This document shows positions 55,630-64,000 of a stretch of DNA of 64,000 bases, in pieces. This DNA is from Planosporangium thailandense (GTDB taxonomy: Bacteria; Actinomycetota; Actinomycetes; Mycobacteriales; Micromonosporaceae): contig NZ_JAATVY010000020.1 in NCBI RefSeq assembly GCF_011947195.1, positions 1 to 64,000 on the forward strand, written 5' to 3'. The notes under the pieces were generated by a model. It saw nothing but the letters and a program-made list of their open reading frames with translations, was not told the origin of the DNA and made no database searches. How positions within the stretch are numbered: the stretch's first letter is position 1; each line of letters opens with the position of its first letter. Both the position numbers and the translations under genes were made by a program.

Positions 55630-56817
55630 GTGAAACGGACGATCGCGATCGTCGGTGCCTCCCTCGCCGGCCTGTCGGCCGCCCGTGCCCTCCGTGACCA
55701 GTCCTACGACGGGACGATCATCGCGATCGGCGCCGAGCGGCACGAGCCGTACGACCGGCCGCCGCTGTCGAAAGACTTCCTGACCGGCGCGATGGCCGCG
55801 GCCGACCTGGCGCTGGGCGCGCCCGACGAGGACCTCGACGTGCAGTGGCGGCTCGGCGTCCCCGCCGTACGCCTGTCCGCGGCCGACCGCAGCATCACCC
55901 TCGCCGACGGCGATGAGATCCGCGTCGACGGCGTCATCGTCGCGACCGGTTCCCGGGCCCGGCCGCTGCCGGGCACGGGAGGCCTCGAAGGCGTGCACAC
56001 CCTGCGCACCCTCGACGACGCGATCGCGCTGCGGTCCGACCTCACCGCCGGCCGCCGACTCGTCGTGATCGGCGCCGGCTTCATCGGCGCCGAGGTCGCC
56101 TCCAGCGCCCGCTCGCTCGACCTCGACGTCACCGTCGTCGAAGCCCTCCCCACGCCGCTCGCCGGGGCGCTCGGCGTCGAGATGGGCGCGATCTGCGCGG
56201 GCCTGCACGCCGACCACGGCGTACGCCTGCTGACCGGCGTCGGCGTCGCCCGACTGGCCGGCTCGTCCCGGGTCGAGGCGGTCGAACTGGCCGACGGCAC
56301 CCGACTGCCCGCCGACGTCGTGGTGGTCGGCATCGGGGCCCAGCCGAACGTGGAGTGGCTGGCCAACTCCGGCCTCGAGATCGCCGGCGGGGTCGTCACC
56401 GACGCGACCGGCGCGACCAACCTGCCCGGCGTCGTCGCCACCGGCGACTGCGCGGTGTCGTACCGCCCGTACACCGGCGCCAGCGTCCGCAACGAGCACT
56501 GGACCCACGCGCTCGAGCACCCGGCCACCGCCGTCGCGACCCTGCTCGGCAGCGCCACCGCGCCCCGCCGCCCGGGTTCGGACGTCCCCTACTTCTGGTC
56601 CGACCAGTACGGCGTACGTATCCAGTTCGCCGGCCACCGCGAGGAAGGCGACCCGGTACGGGTCGTGGAAGGCGATCCGGACCAGCGCAGCTTCCTCGCC
56701 GTGTACGAGCGCGACGGCCGGCCCGTCGCGGTACTCGGCCTGAACCAGCCCAGACTGTTCACCCGGTGGCGGCGTCAACTGCGCACGCCGGATCAGGCCG
56801 CGCTGTCCGCCTCATGA
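55630..56817 (+). CDS. FAD-dependent ferredoxin reductase
   Basis: This 395-residue pyridine-nucleotide-disulphide-type oxidoreductase has FAD motif IVGASLAGLSAARAL, an NADH motif VVIGAGFIGAEVASSA, the FAD-side segment VATGDCAVSY and a C-terminal reductase domain. It resembles the reductase of three-component oxygenases. The Rieske ferredoxin 109 bp downstream is its electron acceptor, and the distant Rieske oxygenase at 32311 the likely end user. GTG 55630 follows CGGAGGT. Confidence 0.85.
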   Translation: MKRTIAIVGASLAGLSAARALRDQSYDGTIIAIGAERHEPYDRPPLSKDFLTGAMAAADLALGAPDEDLDVQWRLGVPAVRLSAADRSITLADGDEIRVDGVIVATGSRARPLPGTGGLEGVHTLRTLDDAIALRSDLTAGRRLVVIGAGFIGAEVASSARSLDLDVTVVEALPTPLAGALGVEMGAICAGLHADHGVRLLTGVGVARLAGSSRVEAVELADGTRLPADVVVVGIGAQPNVEWLANSGLEIAGGVVTDATGATNLPGVVATGDCAVSYRPYTGASVRNEHWTHALEHPATAVATLLGSATAPRRPGSDVPYFWSDQYGVRIQFAGHREEGDPVRVVEGDPDQRSFLAVYERDGRPVAVLGLNQPRLFTRWRRQLRTPDQAALSAS

Positions 56818-56926
56818 CGACGTCCGCGTCGCGCTGACCGTCCACATCGAACTGAACTTCACGACGCACTGAACTCCACGACGCACTGAACTCCACATCG
56901 CACCGAGCGCATCAGGAGCCCATACG

Positions 56927-57280
56927 ATGCAACCCGTTTGTCCCCTCAGCGCCATCCCGCGCGGTGAAGCCTTCCGGTGGGACGTCGAACCCCCCGTCGC
57001 GATCTTCCACACCGAGGACGGCGAGGTGTTCGCGATCGACGACACGTGTACCCACCAGGACGCCTCCCTGGCGGACGGCTGGCTGGAAGGCTGCGAGGTC
57101 GAGTGCCCGCTGCACGCGTCGCGGTTCGACCTGCGGACCGGAAAGGTGGACGCGCCGCCGGCCAAGAAGCCGGTGCGCACGCACGGAGTCGAGGTGATCG
57201 ACGGGGTGGTCCACGTCGGCCTCTCCGACGAGGAGCCGAACCTCCCACCGAGCATGGCCACCAACAACGAGGCGAAGTGA
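56927..57280 (+). CDS. Rieske [2Fe-2S] ferredoxin
   Basis: This 117-residue soluble Rieske protein binds its cluster through CTHQDASL and CPLHASRF. It resembles ferredoxins of dioxygenase systems and should carry electrons from the upstream reductase to a Rieske oxygenase. ATG 56927 follows AGGAG. The 109 bp before it contain a short near-duplicated stretch (CACGACGCACTGAACTC occurs twice around 56860-56895). The choline dehydrogenase starts 7 bp downstream. Confidence 0.88.
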   Translation: MQPVCPLSAIPRGEAFRWDVEPPVAIFHTEDGEVFAIDDTCTHQDASLADGWLEGCEVECPLHASRFDLRTGKVDAPPAKKPVRTHGVEVIDGVVHVGLSDEEPNLPPSMATNNEAK

Positions 57281-57287
57281 GGCTGAT

Positions 57288-58946
57288 ATGACGTCACCGC
57301 GGTACGACTTCGTCATCGTCGGCGGCGGTTCGGCGGGCAGCGCGCTCGCCAACCGGCTGTCGGCCGACCCGAACAACAAGGTGCTGGTGCTCGAGGCGGG
57401 ACGGCCCGACTACCGCTGGGACGTCTTCATCCACATGCCGGCGGCGCTGACGTACCCGATCGGCAGCCGGTTCTACGACTGGAAGTACGAGTCCGAGCCC
57501 GAGCCGTACATGCACAACCGGCGCATCTACCACGCCCGGGGCAAGGTGCTCGGCGGGTCGAGCAGCATCAACGGCATGATCTTCCAGCGGGGCAACCCCA
57601 TGGACTACGAGCGCTGGGGCGCCGACCCGGGCATGGGGACCTGGGACTACGCGCACTGCCTGCCGTACTTCAAGAAGATGGAGAACTGCCTGGCCGCCGA
57701 CCCCGACGACCCGTACCGGGGGCACGACGGCCCGCTGGTCCTGGAGCGCGGCCCCGCCACCAACCCGCTGTTCGGCGCGATGATCGAGGCTGGCCGGCAG
57801 GCCGGGTACCCGATCACCAGCGACGTCAACGGCGAACAGCAGGAGGGCTTCGCCAGGTTCGACCGCAACATCCGTAACGGCCGGCGGCTGTCGGCGGCGC
57901 GGGCGTACCTGCACCCGGTGATGAACCGGCCCAACCTGGAGGTGCGCACCCGGGCGTTCGTCACCCGCGTCCTCTTCGACGGCACCCGCGCCGTGGGCGT
58001 GGAGTACACCAAGGGCAAGGGCGCGCCGCGCCGGGTGTACGCCGGGGACGTCATCCTCTGCGGCGGCGCGATCAATACGCCGCAGATCCTGCAGCTGTCC
58101 GGTGTGGGCAACGCCGACGAGCTGCGCGCGCTGGGCATCGACCCGGTCCACCACCTGCCCGGTGTCGGCGAGAACCTCCAGGACCACCTCGAGGTCTACG
58201 TCCAGTACGCGTGCACCCAGCCGGTGTCGATGCAGCCGTACCTGGCGAAGTGGCGCGCACCCTGGATCGGCGCGCAATGGCTGTTCGCGCGCACAGGTCC
58301 GGCGGCCACCAACCACTTCGAGGCCGGCGGCTTCGTCCGCAGCAACAACGAGGTGGCGTACCCGAACCTGATGTTCCATTTCCTGCCGATCGCGATCCGC
58401 TACGACGGCTCGTCGCCGGCGGGTGGCCACGGATTCCAGGTCCACGTGGGCCCGATGTACTCCGACGCCCGCGGCACCGTGAAGATCAAGAGCCGCGACC
58501 CGCGGGTACACCCGGCGCTGCGCTTCAACTACCTGTCGACCGAGCAGGACCGGCGCGAGTGGGTGGAGGCGATCCGGGTCTCCCGCGACATCCTCAACCA
58601 GCCCGCGCTGGGCCCCTACAACGGTGGTGAGATCTCGCCCGGCCCGTCGGTGCAGACGGACGAGGAGATCCTCGACTGGGTGGCCAAGGAGGGCGAGACC
58701 GCGCTGCACCCGTCCTGCACGGCCAGGATGGGCACCGACGAGATGTCGGTCGTGGACCCGCTCACCATGCGGGTGCACGGCCTGACGGGCCTGCGCGTGG
58801 TGGACGCCTCGGCGATGCCGTACGTCACCAACGGCAACATCTACGCCCCCGTAATGATGGTGGCGGAGAAGGCCGCGGACCTCATCCTGGAGAACACGCC
58901 GCTGCCCCCGGCCACCGTCGGCTTCTACCGTCACCAGCACAGCTGA
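57288..58946 (+). CDS. betA: Choline dehydrogenase (GMC oxidoreductase)
   Basis: This 552-residue GMC flavoprotein opens with FAD motif [17 protein letters not shown]. The GMC signatures are [15 protein letters not shown] (about residue 83) and [14 protein letters not shown] (about 258). Catalytic H474 lies in [11 protein letters not shown] and the partner residue in [10 protein letters not shown]. It oxidises choline toward betaine aldehyde and possibly on to betaine. It is part of the reductase-ferredoxin-betA unit, followed by a hairpin terminator. Confidence 0.9.
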   Translation: MTSPRYDFVIVGGGSAGSALANRLSADPNNKVLVLEAGRPDYRWDVFIHMPAALTYPIGSRFYDWKYESEPEPYMHNRRIYHARGKVLGGSSSINGMIFQRGNPMDYERWGADPGMGTWDYAHCLPYFKKMENCLAADPDDPYRGHDGPLVLERGPATNPLFGAMIEAGRQAGYPITSDVNGEQQEGFARFDRNIRNGRRLSAARAYLHPVMNRPNLEVRTRAFVTRVLFDGTRAVGVEYTKGKGAPRRVYAGDVILCGGAINTPQILQLSGVGNADELRALGIDPVHHLPGVGENLQDHLEVYVQYACTQPVSMQPYLAKWRAPWIGAQWLFARTGPAATNHFEAGGFVRSNNEVAYPNLMFHFLPIAIRYDGSSPAGGHGFQVHVGPMYSDARGTVKIKSRDPRVHPALRFNYLSTEQDRREWVEAIRVSRDILNQPALGPYNGGEISPGPSVQTDEEILDWVAKEGETALHPSCTARMGTDEMSVVDPLTMRVHGLTGLRVVDASAMPYVTNGNIYAPVMMVAEKAADLILENTPLPPATVGFYRHQHS

Positions 58947-58955
58947 CCTGCGGAC

Positions 58956-59005
58956 GTCGTCCTGCCCGCCTGCAGCGGTCCGCGGCCGCCGACAGGCAGG
59001 ACGAC
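58956..59005 (+). terminator. 11-bp hairpin downstream of betA
   Basis: GTCGTCCTGCC (58956-58966) pairs with GGCAGGACGAC (58995-59005) around a GC-rich 28-nt loop that contains further pairing. It starts 10 bp after the betA stop. Confidence 0.55.
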
Positions 59006-59091
59006 CGGCCGGAATATCACCGGCACCCCCTTGACGCCGCTCCCCCACCGGGGAAGGGTGGTGTTTCTCACTAAGCGGGTTAATGCGTAAG

Positions 59092-59108
59092 ACGCAACTG
59101 AACAGGCG
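59092..59108. promoter_or_regulatory. IclR-type operator candidate upstream of betB
   Basis: AATGCGTAAGACGCAAC includes the strict palindrome TGCGT-AAG-ACGCA and matches the core TGCGTAA...AAC of the other sites. It lies 31 bp before the betB start. Confidence 0.55.
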
Positions 59109-59138
59109 CCCGACGAGTGGGCGCACCTTGGAGCCCAT

Positions 59139-60608
59139 GTGAAACATTTGTTCATCGGCGGTGAGTGGCGCGAACCGGTTGCCGGCGGCAGCCGCGAGAT
59201 CCGCTGCCCCGCTGACGGCAGCCTGGTAGCCACCGTCGCCGAGGCGACCGGCGAGGACACGCTCGCCGCCATCGCCGCCGCACGGCGCGCGTTCGACGAG
59301 GGGCCGTGGCCCCGCACGCCCGAGCGCGAGCGCGGCGACCTGCTGCTGCGCGTCGCCGACCTGCTGCAGCGCGACAAGAACGAGCTCGCCCGCGCGGAGG
59401 CGCTCGACACCGGCAAGCGCCTGGTCGAGGCCGAGTACGACATCGACGACGTCACCGCCTGCTTCCGGTACTACGGCGGCATCGCGGGCACCGACAGCGG
59501 GCGGGTCATCGACACCGGCCGCGCCGACGCAATCAGCCGGATCGTGCACGAGCCGCTCGGCGTGTGCGGGCTCATCACCCCGTGGAACTACCCGCTCCTG
59601 CAGACGTCGTGGAAGGTCGCCCCGGCGCTCGCCGCCGGCAACACCTTCGTCCTCAAGCCCAGCGAGCTCACGCCGTCGACGGCGATCCTGCTCATGCGGC
59701 TGCTCGAGGAGGCCGGGCTGCCGGCCGGGGTCGCCAACCTGGTGCTGGGCGCGGGCGCCGAGGTCGGCGCGCCGCTGGGTGAGCACCCGGACGTCGATCT
59801 GGTGTCGTTCACCGGCAGCCTGCCGGTCGGTCGCAGCCTCATGGCCGCGGCCGCCAGGACGGTCAAGCGGGTGGCGCTCGAACTCGGCGGCAAGAACCCG
59901 AACATCGTGTTCGCCGACGCCGACTTCGACACCGCCGTCGACTTCGCGCTCACCGCGGTCTTCCTGCACTCCGGGCAGGTCTGCTCGGCCGGCGCGCGGC
60001 TGATCGTCGAGGAGTCCATCCACGACGCCTTCGTCGACGCCGTGGTCGACCGCGCCCGGCGCATCCGGGTGGGCGGGCCGTTCGACGCCGAGGCCGAGAC
60101 CGGCGCTCTCATCTCGGCCGCGCATCTGTCCAAGGTGGAGTCCTACGTGGTGGCCGGTATCGCCGAGGGCGCGACGCTGCGCTGCGGCGGCCGCCGCCCC
60201 GACGACCCCACCCTCAGCGGCGGCTACTTCTACCTGCCGACCGTGCTCGACAACTGCCACGCCGGCATGTCCGTCGTACGGGAGGAGTCCTTCGGCCCGG
60301 TCCTCACCGTCGAGACGTTCAACGGCGAGGACGAGGCCGTGCGCATCGGCAACGACACCGACTACGGCCTGGCCGGAGCGGTGTGGACACGCGACGCCGG
60401 CAAGGCGCAGCGGGTCGCGCAGCGGCTGCGCCACGGCACCGTCTGGATCAACGACTACCACCCGTACGTCCCGCAGGCGGAGTGGGGCGGCTTCAAGCAG
60501 TCCGGTCTCGGCCGCGAGCTCGGCCCCACCGGCCTGGACGAGTACCGCGAGACCAAGCACATCTGGCAGAACATCGACCCCCGACCGCAGAACTGGTTCC
60601 GTGGCTAG
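59139..60608 (+). CDS. betB: Betaine aldehyde dehydrogenase
   Basis: This 489-residue NAD(P)-dependent aldehyde dehydrogenase has C282 (SGQVCSAG), E248 (LELGGKN) and a C-terminal ETKHIWQNI close to betaine-aldehyde dehydrogenases. It should complete choline oxidation to glycine betaine. GTG 59139 follows GGAG. The betaine importer genes follow after 45 bp, suggesting one betB-proV-proW transcript. Confidence 0.87.
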   Translation: MKHLFIGGEWREPVAGGSREIRCPADGSLVATVAEATGEDTLAAIAAARRAFDEGPWPRTPERERGDLLLRVADLLQRDKNELARAEALDTGKRLVEAEYDIDDVTACFRYYGGIAGTDSGRVIDTGRADAISRIVHEPLGVCGLITPWNYPLLQTSWKVAPALAAGNTFVLKPSELTPSTAILLMRLLEEAGLPAGVANLVLGAGAEVGAPLGEHPDVDLVSFTGSLPVGRSLMAAAARTVKRVALELGGKNPNIVFADADFDTAVDFALTAVFLHSGQVCSAGARLIVEESIHDAFVDAVVDRARRIRVGGPFDAEAETGALISAAHLSKVESYVVAGIAEGATLRCGGRRPDDPTLSGGYFYLPTVLDNCHAGMSVVREESFGPVLTVETFNGEDEAVRIGNDTDYGLAGAVWTRDAGKAQRVAQRLRHGTVWINDYHPYVPQAEWGGFKQSGLGRELGPTGLDEYRETKHIWQNIDPRPQNWFRG

Positions 60609-60653
60609 CGCGTAAGCGGTAGGCGACCGTCAACCCGCGACATGAGAGGCGTC

Positions 60654-61733
60654 ATGAGTACTGAGACGGCGGCGCCGCCGCGCCAGACCAAGACCGGAGG
60701 CCGCTCCCCGGTCATCTCGGTTCGGGATCTGTGGAAGGTCTTCGGACCGAACGCCGACAAGGTGCCGGGATCGCCGGAGCTGGCCGCGCTGTCCCGGCGC
60801 GAACTGATGGAGCGGGCACACTGCACCGCCGCGGTCCGGGAGGTCGGCTTCGACGTCGCCCCCGGCGAGGTCTTCGTCGTCATGGGGCTGTCCGGCTCCG
60901 GCAAGTCCACCCTGGTGCGATGTCTGACCCGGCTGGTCGAGCCGACGGCCGGCGAGGTCGTCTTCGAAGGCGAGGACATCCTGCACGTCGACGCCAAGCG
61001 GCTGCGCGACCTGCGCCGCCGCAAGTTCTCCATGGTGTTCCAGCACTTCGGCCTGCTGCCCTACCGCAAGGTCGTCGACAATGTCGCGTACGGGCTGGAG
61101 ATCCGCGGTACCGGCCGTGCCGAGCGCACCCGCCGCGCCATGGAGGTCATCGAGCTCGTCGGCCTCGGCGGCTACGAGAACTCGTACCCGAGCCAGCTCT
61201 CCGGCGGCATGCAGCAGCGGGTCGGGCTGGCCCGGGCCCTCGCGGGCGACCCGGACGTGCTCTTCTTCGACGAGCCGTTCTCCGCCCTCGACCCGCTGAT
61301 CCGCCGCGACATGCAGAACGAGGTCATCCGGCTGCACCGCGAGGTGGGCAAGACGATGGTCTTCATCACCCACGACCTGTCCGAGGCGCTGAAGCTGGGT
61401 GACCGGATCCTCATCATGCGCGACGGGCGCATGGTCCAGTGCGGTACCGGCGACGAACTGGTCGGCGCGCCGGCCGACGACTACGTCGCCGACTTCGTCA
61501 GCGACGTGCCCCGCTCCCATGTCCTCACGCTGCGCTGGATCATGCGGCAGCCCCGGCCCGACGACGTGCTCGACGGCCCGGAGCTGGGGCCGGACGTCAT
61601 CGTCCGGGACGCGACCCGCGTGGTGCTCGGCGCGGAGAAGCCGGTGCGGGTGGTACAGGACGGCAAGCTGCTCGGCATCGTCGGCAACGAGGAGATCCTG
61701 GCCGTCGTGGCGGGCACCGAGGCCGGTGCCTGA
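60654..61733 (+). CDS. proV: Glycine betaine/choline ABC transporter ATPase
   Basis: This 359-residue ATPase is of the OpuA/ProV type. It carries the ProV-specific insert ([12 protein letters not shown] ... [20 protein letters not shown]), Walker A GLSGSGKS, signature LSGGMQQR and Walker [18 protein letters not shown]-like C-terminal regulatory region from about residue 290 ends in [18 protein letters not shown] 60654 is preceded by GAGAGGCG; M-R-G-V upstream of it is less likely. The stop overlaps the permease start (TGATG). Confidence 0.9.
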   Translation: MSTETAAPPRQTKTGGRSPVISVRDLWKVFGPNADKVPGSPELAALSRRELMERAHCTAAVREVGFDVAPGEVFVVMGLSGSGKSTLVRCLTRLVEPTAGEVVFEGEDILHVDAKRLRDLRRRKFSMVFQHFGLLPYRKVVDNVAYGLEIRGTGRAERTRRAMEVIELVGLGGYENSYPSQLSGGMQQRVGLARALAGDPDVLFFDEPFSALDPLIRRDMQNEVIRLHREVGKTMVFITHDLSEALKLGDRILIMRDGRMVQCGTGDELVGAPADDYVADFVSDVPRSHVLTLRWIMRQPRPDDVLDGPELGPDVIVRDATRVVLGAEKPVRVVQDGKLLGIVGNEEILAVVAGTEAGA

Positions 61734-63784
61734 TGGCTGTCACCACCACCGCGACTCCGCCCACCGCCCCGGCCGCCGGTGGCGCGTCGGCCGCCACCCC
61801 GCCGGCCGCGTCCGGACGTGCCGGTCGGCGGTTGCTGACCCGGCCGGCGGCGGTGGCCGGCACCGTCGTCGTCTGGATCGCCGTCTGGCTGCTGACGCGC
61901 GGCCGCGACACCCTGCACCTGTCCGGCGCGCAGCTGACGCCGCTGCACCGCTGGCTCAACAGCGTCAACGACTCCGTCGGCGCCAGCCGCAACTCGAACC
62001 CGCTCTTCCTGTACTTCTTCAACGAGATCCGGCTGGTGATCGACACCCTGGTCACGTTCATCCAGGGGCTGATCTCCCAGCCGGCGCACGGGCGCCCGGT
62101 ACCCATCCTGGGCTGGCTGGGCGTCGTCGCGATCGTGACGTTCGTGGCGTGGGCGGTCGCGAACTGGCGCGTCGCGCTGCTGGCGGCCGCCGGGTTCGTG
62201 CTGTTCGGTCTGCAGGGCCTGTGGCAGGAGAGCATGGACACCCTCGCGCTGACGCTGTCGGCGGTGCTGGTGTCGCTGCTGATCGGCATCCCGCTTGGGA
62301 TCTGGGCTGGCCTGTCCAACCGGTTCAACAAGCTGATCACGCCGGTGCTGGACTTCATGCAGACGATGCCGACCTTCGTCTACCTCGCTCCGCTCACCCT
62401 GCTGTTCGCCATCGGCCCGGCGTCGGCGACGATCGCGACCCTGATCTACGCCGCCCCGCCGGCCATCCGCATCACCGCGCACGGGATCCGGTCGGTGCCC
62501 GAGTCGCCGCTGGAAGCGTCCGACTCGCTCGGCGCGACGCGCTGGCAGACCCTCACGAAGGTGCTGCTGCCGCTGGCCAAACGCACGATCGTCATGGGCG
62601 TCAACCAGACCATCATGGCGGCGCTGTCGATGGTGACGATCGCGGCGCTCATCGACGCCCCGGGGCTCGGCAAGACGGTCATCAAGGCGCTGCAGACCCT
62701 CGACGTCGGCACCGCGTTCAACGCGGGCCTGGCGATCGTGGTGATGGCCATCGTCCTGGACCGGGTCACCACGGCGGCCGGCGCCAAGGTCGAGGAGGCC
62801 CAGAGCGCCGCGCGCCCAGGCGCGCAACGGCTGCGTAAGCCCCTGCTCATCGCGTTCGGCCTCGGCGCGCTGGTCTGCGCCTACCTGTCCTACACCTATG
62901 TGTGGGCCGCCGAGTTCCCTAGCACCATCGACCTGGGCAGCTACCTGTCGCGGGCCGCCACCGCCGTGTACGACTGGGCGCAGGGCGACGTGTCCCGGTT
63001 CACCGGCGCCATCAAGGACACGCTCACCAATGCGCTGCTCAACCCGTTCCAGACCTTCCTGACGAGCTCCCCGTGGTGGCTGGTCGGCGCGGTCGTCGTC
63101 GCACTGGCGGCGCTGCTGGGCAGCGTCCGGGCCGCGATCACCGCGGCGATCTGCGTGGGGCTGCTGGTCGGCACCGGAGTCTGGCAGGACGGAATGACGA
63201 CGCTCGCCAGCACCATCGTCGCGACCTTGCTGACGATGGTGCTGGGCGTGGTCATCGGGGTCTGGATGGGCCGTAGCACACGGGCCGACCGGATCATCCG
63301 CCCGATCCTGGACGCCGGGCAGACGATGCCGGCGTTCGTCTACCTGATCCCGTTCCTGGCGCTGTTCGCGGCCAGCCGGTTCACCGCGATCGTCGCGGCG
63401 ATCGTGTTCGCCGCGCCGGTGTCGATAAAGATCGTCGCCGACGGTGTCCGGGGCGTCCCGGAGACCACCGTCGAGGCCGCCACGGCCGCCGGGTCGAGCA
63501 CCTGGCAGACGATCACGAAGGTCCAGCTGCCGATGTCGCGCAAGGCGCTGACGCTAGCGGCCAACCAGGGCCTCATCTACGTGCTGTCGATGGTGGTCGT
63601 CGGCGGCCTGGTCGGCGGCGGCGCGCTCGGCTACGACGTGGTCGCCGGCTTCTCCCAGGACTCGCTCTACGGCAAGGGCCTCGCCTCCGGCGCCGCCATC
63701 GTGCTGCTCGGCATCATGCTCGACCGGATCACCTGCGCCGCGGCGGAGCGGTCCGGCGGCGGCACGACACCCCGTTACAGGTAG
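61733..63784 (+). CDS. proW: Betaine ABC transporter permease, tandem-fused double domain
   Basis: This 683-residue permease contains two complete BPD-type transmembrane domains in one chain. Each has the coupling EAA loop: ESPLEASDSLGATRWQTLTKVLLP near residue 257, and ETTVEAATAAGSSTWQTITKVQLP near 580. Most ProW proteins have one domain and work as homodimers; here a pseudo-dimer is encoded. ATG 61733 overlaps the proV stop. Confidence 0.88.
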   Translation: MAVTTTATPPTAPAAGGASAATPPAASGRAGRRLLTRPAAVAGTVVVWIAVWLLTRGRDTLHLSGAQLTPLHRWLNSVNDSVGASRNSNPLFLYFFNEIRLVIDTLVTFIQGLISQPAHGRPVPILGWLGVVAIVTFVAWAVANWRVALLAAAGFVLFGLQGLWQESMDTLALTLSAVLVSLLIGIPLGIWAGLSNRFNKLITPVLDFMQTMPTFVYLAPLTLLFAIGPASATIATLIYAAPPAIRITAHGIRSVPESPLEASDSLGATRWQTLTKVLLPLAKRTIVMGVNQTIMAALSMVTIAALIDAPGLGKTVIKALQTLDVGTAFNAGLAIVVMAIVLDRVTTAAGAKVEEAQSAARPGAQRLRKPLLIAFGLGALVCAYLSYTYVWAAEFPSTIDLGSYLSRAATAVYDWAQGDVSRFTGAIKDTLTNALLNPFQTFLTSSPWWLVGAVVVALAALLGSVRAAITAAICVGLLVGTGVWQDGMTTLASTIVATLLTMVLGVVIGVWMGRSTRADRIIRPILDAGQTMPAFVYLIPFLALFAASRFTAIVAAIVFAAPVSIKIVADGVRGVPETTVEAATAAGSSTWQTITKVQLPMSRKALTLAANQGLIYVLSMVVVGGLVGGGALGYDVVAGFSQDSLYGKGLASGAAIVLLGIMLDRITCAAAERSGGGTTPRYR

Positions 63785-63884
63785 TTCCCATCTCCCCTCC
63801 CGTGTGCGCCGGTCGGTGCCTACCGGGAGCACGGACATCACGCACCCACACATCGGCCCCACCGACACTCCGGAGGACCAGATC

Positions 63885-64000
63885 ATGAAATTCACCAACA
63901 GTAAGGGAGCGAGACTGGCCGGCGTCTCCATCGCCGCCGCGGCAGTCCTCGCCCTCACCGGCTGCGGCGGGGCCAAGGTCGGCGCCTCGTCCGGCTCCGG
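63885..64000 (+). CDS. Betaine transporter substrate-binding lipoprotein (partial)
   Basis: Only the first 38 codons are present before the window ends. They encode a lipoprotein signal peptide with lipobox LTGC (cysteine near residue 27) and a Gly/Ser linker. ATG 63885 follows GGAGGA at 63872. Its place 100 bp after the permease identifies it as the extracellular betaine-binding protein (ProX/OpuAC role). Confidence 0.8.
   Translation, partial: MKFTNSKGARLAGVSIAAAAVLALTGCGGAKVGASSGS

Noticed and set aside
57294-60560. A 1088-codon open frame antisense to betA and betB
   Set aside because: It spans two well-defined genes and their terminator; the absence of stops is a GC effect.

Overview
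The window reads as chromosomal DNA of a high-GC Gram-positive actinomycete, most likely a Micromonosporaceae-type soil bacterium. The evidence is the very high GC with strong third-position bias, frequent GTG starts, start-stop overlaps of the ATGA/GTGA type, a mycothiol-dependent dehydrogenase (mycothiol is an actinobacterial thiol), a textbook CebR operator and several probable leaderless starts. No rRNA, tRNA, CRISPR array, phage block or replication origin was seen.

Layout. (1) 0-14.4 kb, signalling and nucleic-acid enzymes: a small cupin, a sugar O-acetyltransferase, a 1754-residue Ser/Thr kinase-ATPase-GAF-GGDEF fusion, and a divergent 2037-residue DUF4011-type SF1 helicase carrying a transglutaminase-like N-terminus and a nuclease-fold C-terminus. 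A membrane GGDEF protein follows. (2) 14.4-25.1 kb, a PaaI thioesterase and a guanidino/polyamine-to-succinate cluster: ureohydrolase, nitrilase-family amidase and SnoaL-like protein on the minus strand. Divergent from them are a XRE-cupin regulator, NCS1 permease, zinc alcohol dehydrogenase, aminobutyraldehyde-type dehydrogenase, GABA aminotransferase and succinate-semialdehyde dehydrogenase. (3) 25-30 kb, two tandem paralogous membrane GGDEF proteins, each preceded by a copy of the same roughly 107-bp leader, then a SpoIIE-type phosphatase and a divergent STAS protein. (4) 30.3-36 kb, a VOC protein, then serine deaminase, Rieske oxygenase (GbcA type) and dimethylglycine oxidase-like protein on the minus strand. 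(5) 36-45 kb, a PadR-controlled FtsX-type ABC exporter, an alpha/beta hydrolase, a HIT-like protein, a CebR-controlled secreted GH12 cellulase, a Pro/Thr-repeat secreted protein and a TetR-MFS pair. (6) 45-50.6 kb, an accessory patch: an ornithine-cyclodeaminase-like gene enclosed by insertion-sequence-like inverted repeats, two tiny cysteine-motif proteins, a XRE-TPR regulator, a NUDIX hydrolase and a PD-(D/E)XK-fold protein. (7) 50.6-64 kb, one-carbon and choline/betaine metabolism: MBL hydrolase, mycothiol-dependent formaldehyde dehydrogenase, PurU, GlyA, an IclR regulator, ferredoxin reductase, Rieske ferredoxin, choline dehydrogenase, betaine aldehyde dehydrogenase, and a betaine ABC importer truncated by the window end.

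How it fits together. Regions 4 and 7 form one pathway split by about 15 kb of other genes: import of choline/betaine, oxidation to betaine, N-demethylation (Rieske oxygenase with ferredoxin and reductase, then dimethylglycine oxidase), glycine to serine (GlyA), serine to pyruvate (SdaA), and disposal of released formaldehyde and C1 units (MscR, MBL hydrolase, PurU). A shared GTTGCGT-type element lies upstream of the dimethylglycine oxidase, glyA, reductase and betaine-aldehyde-dehydrogenase units and is the likely operator of the IclR protein. The window also holds four GGDEF proteins, all with an intact inhibitory RxxD site, so cyclic-di-GMP signalling is unusually concentrated here.
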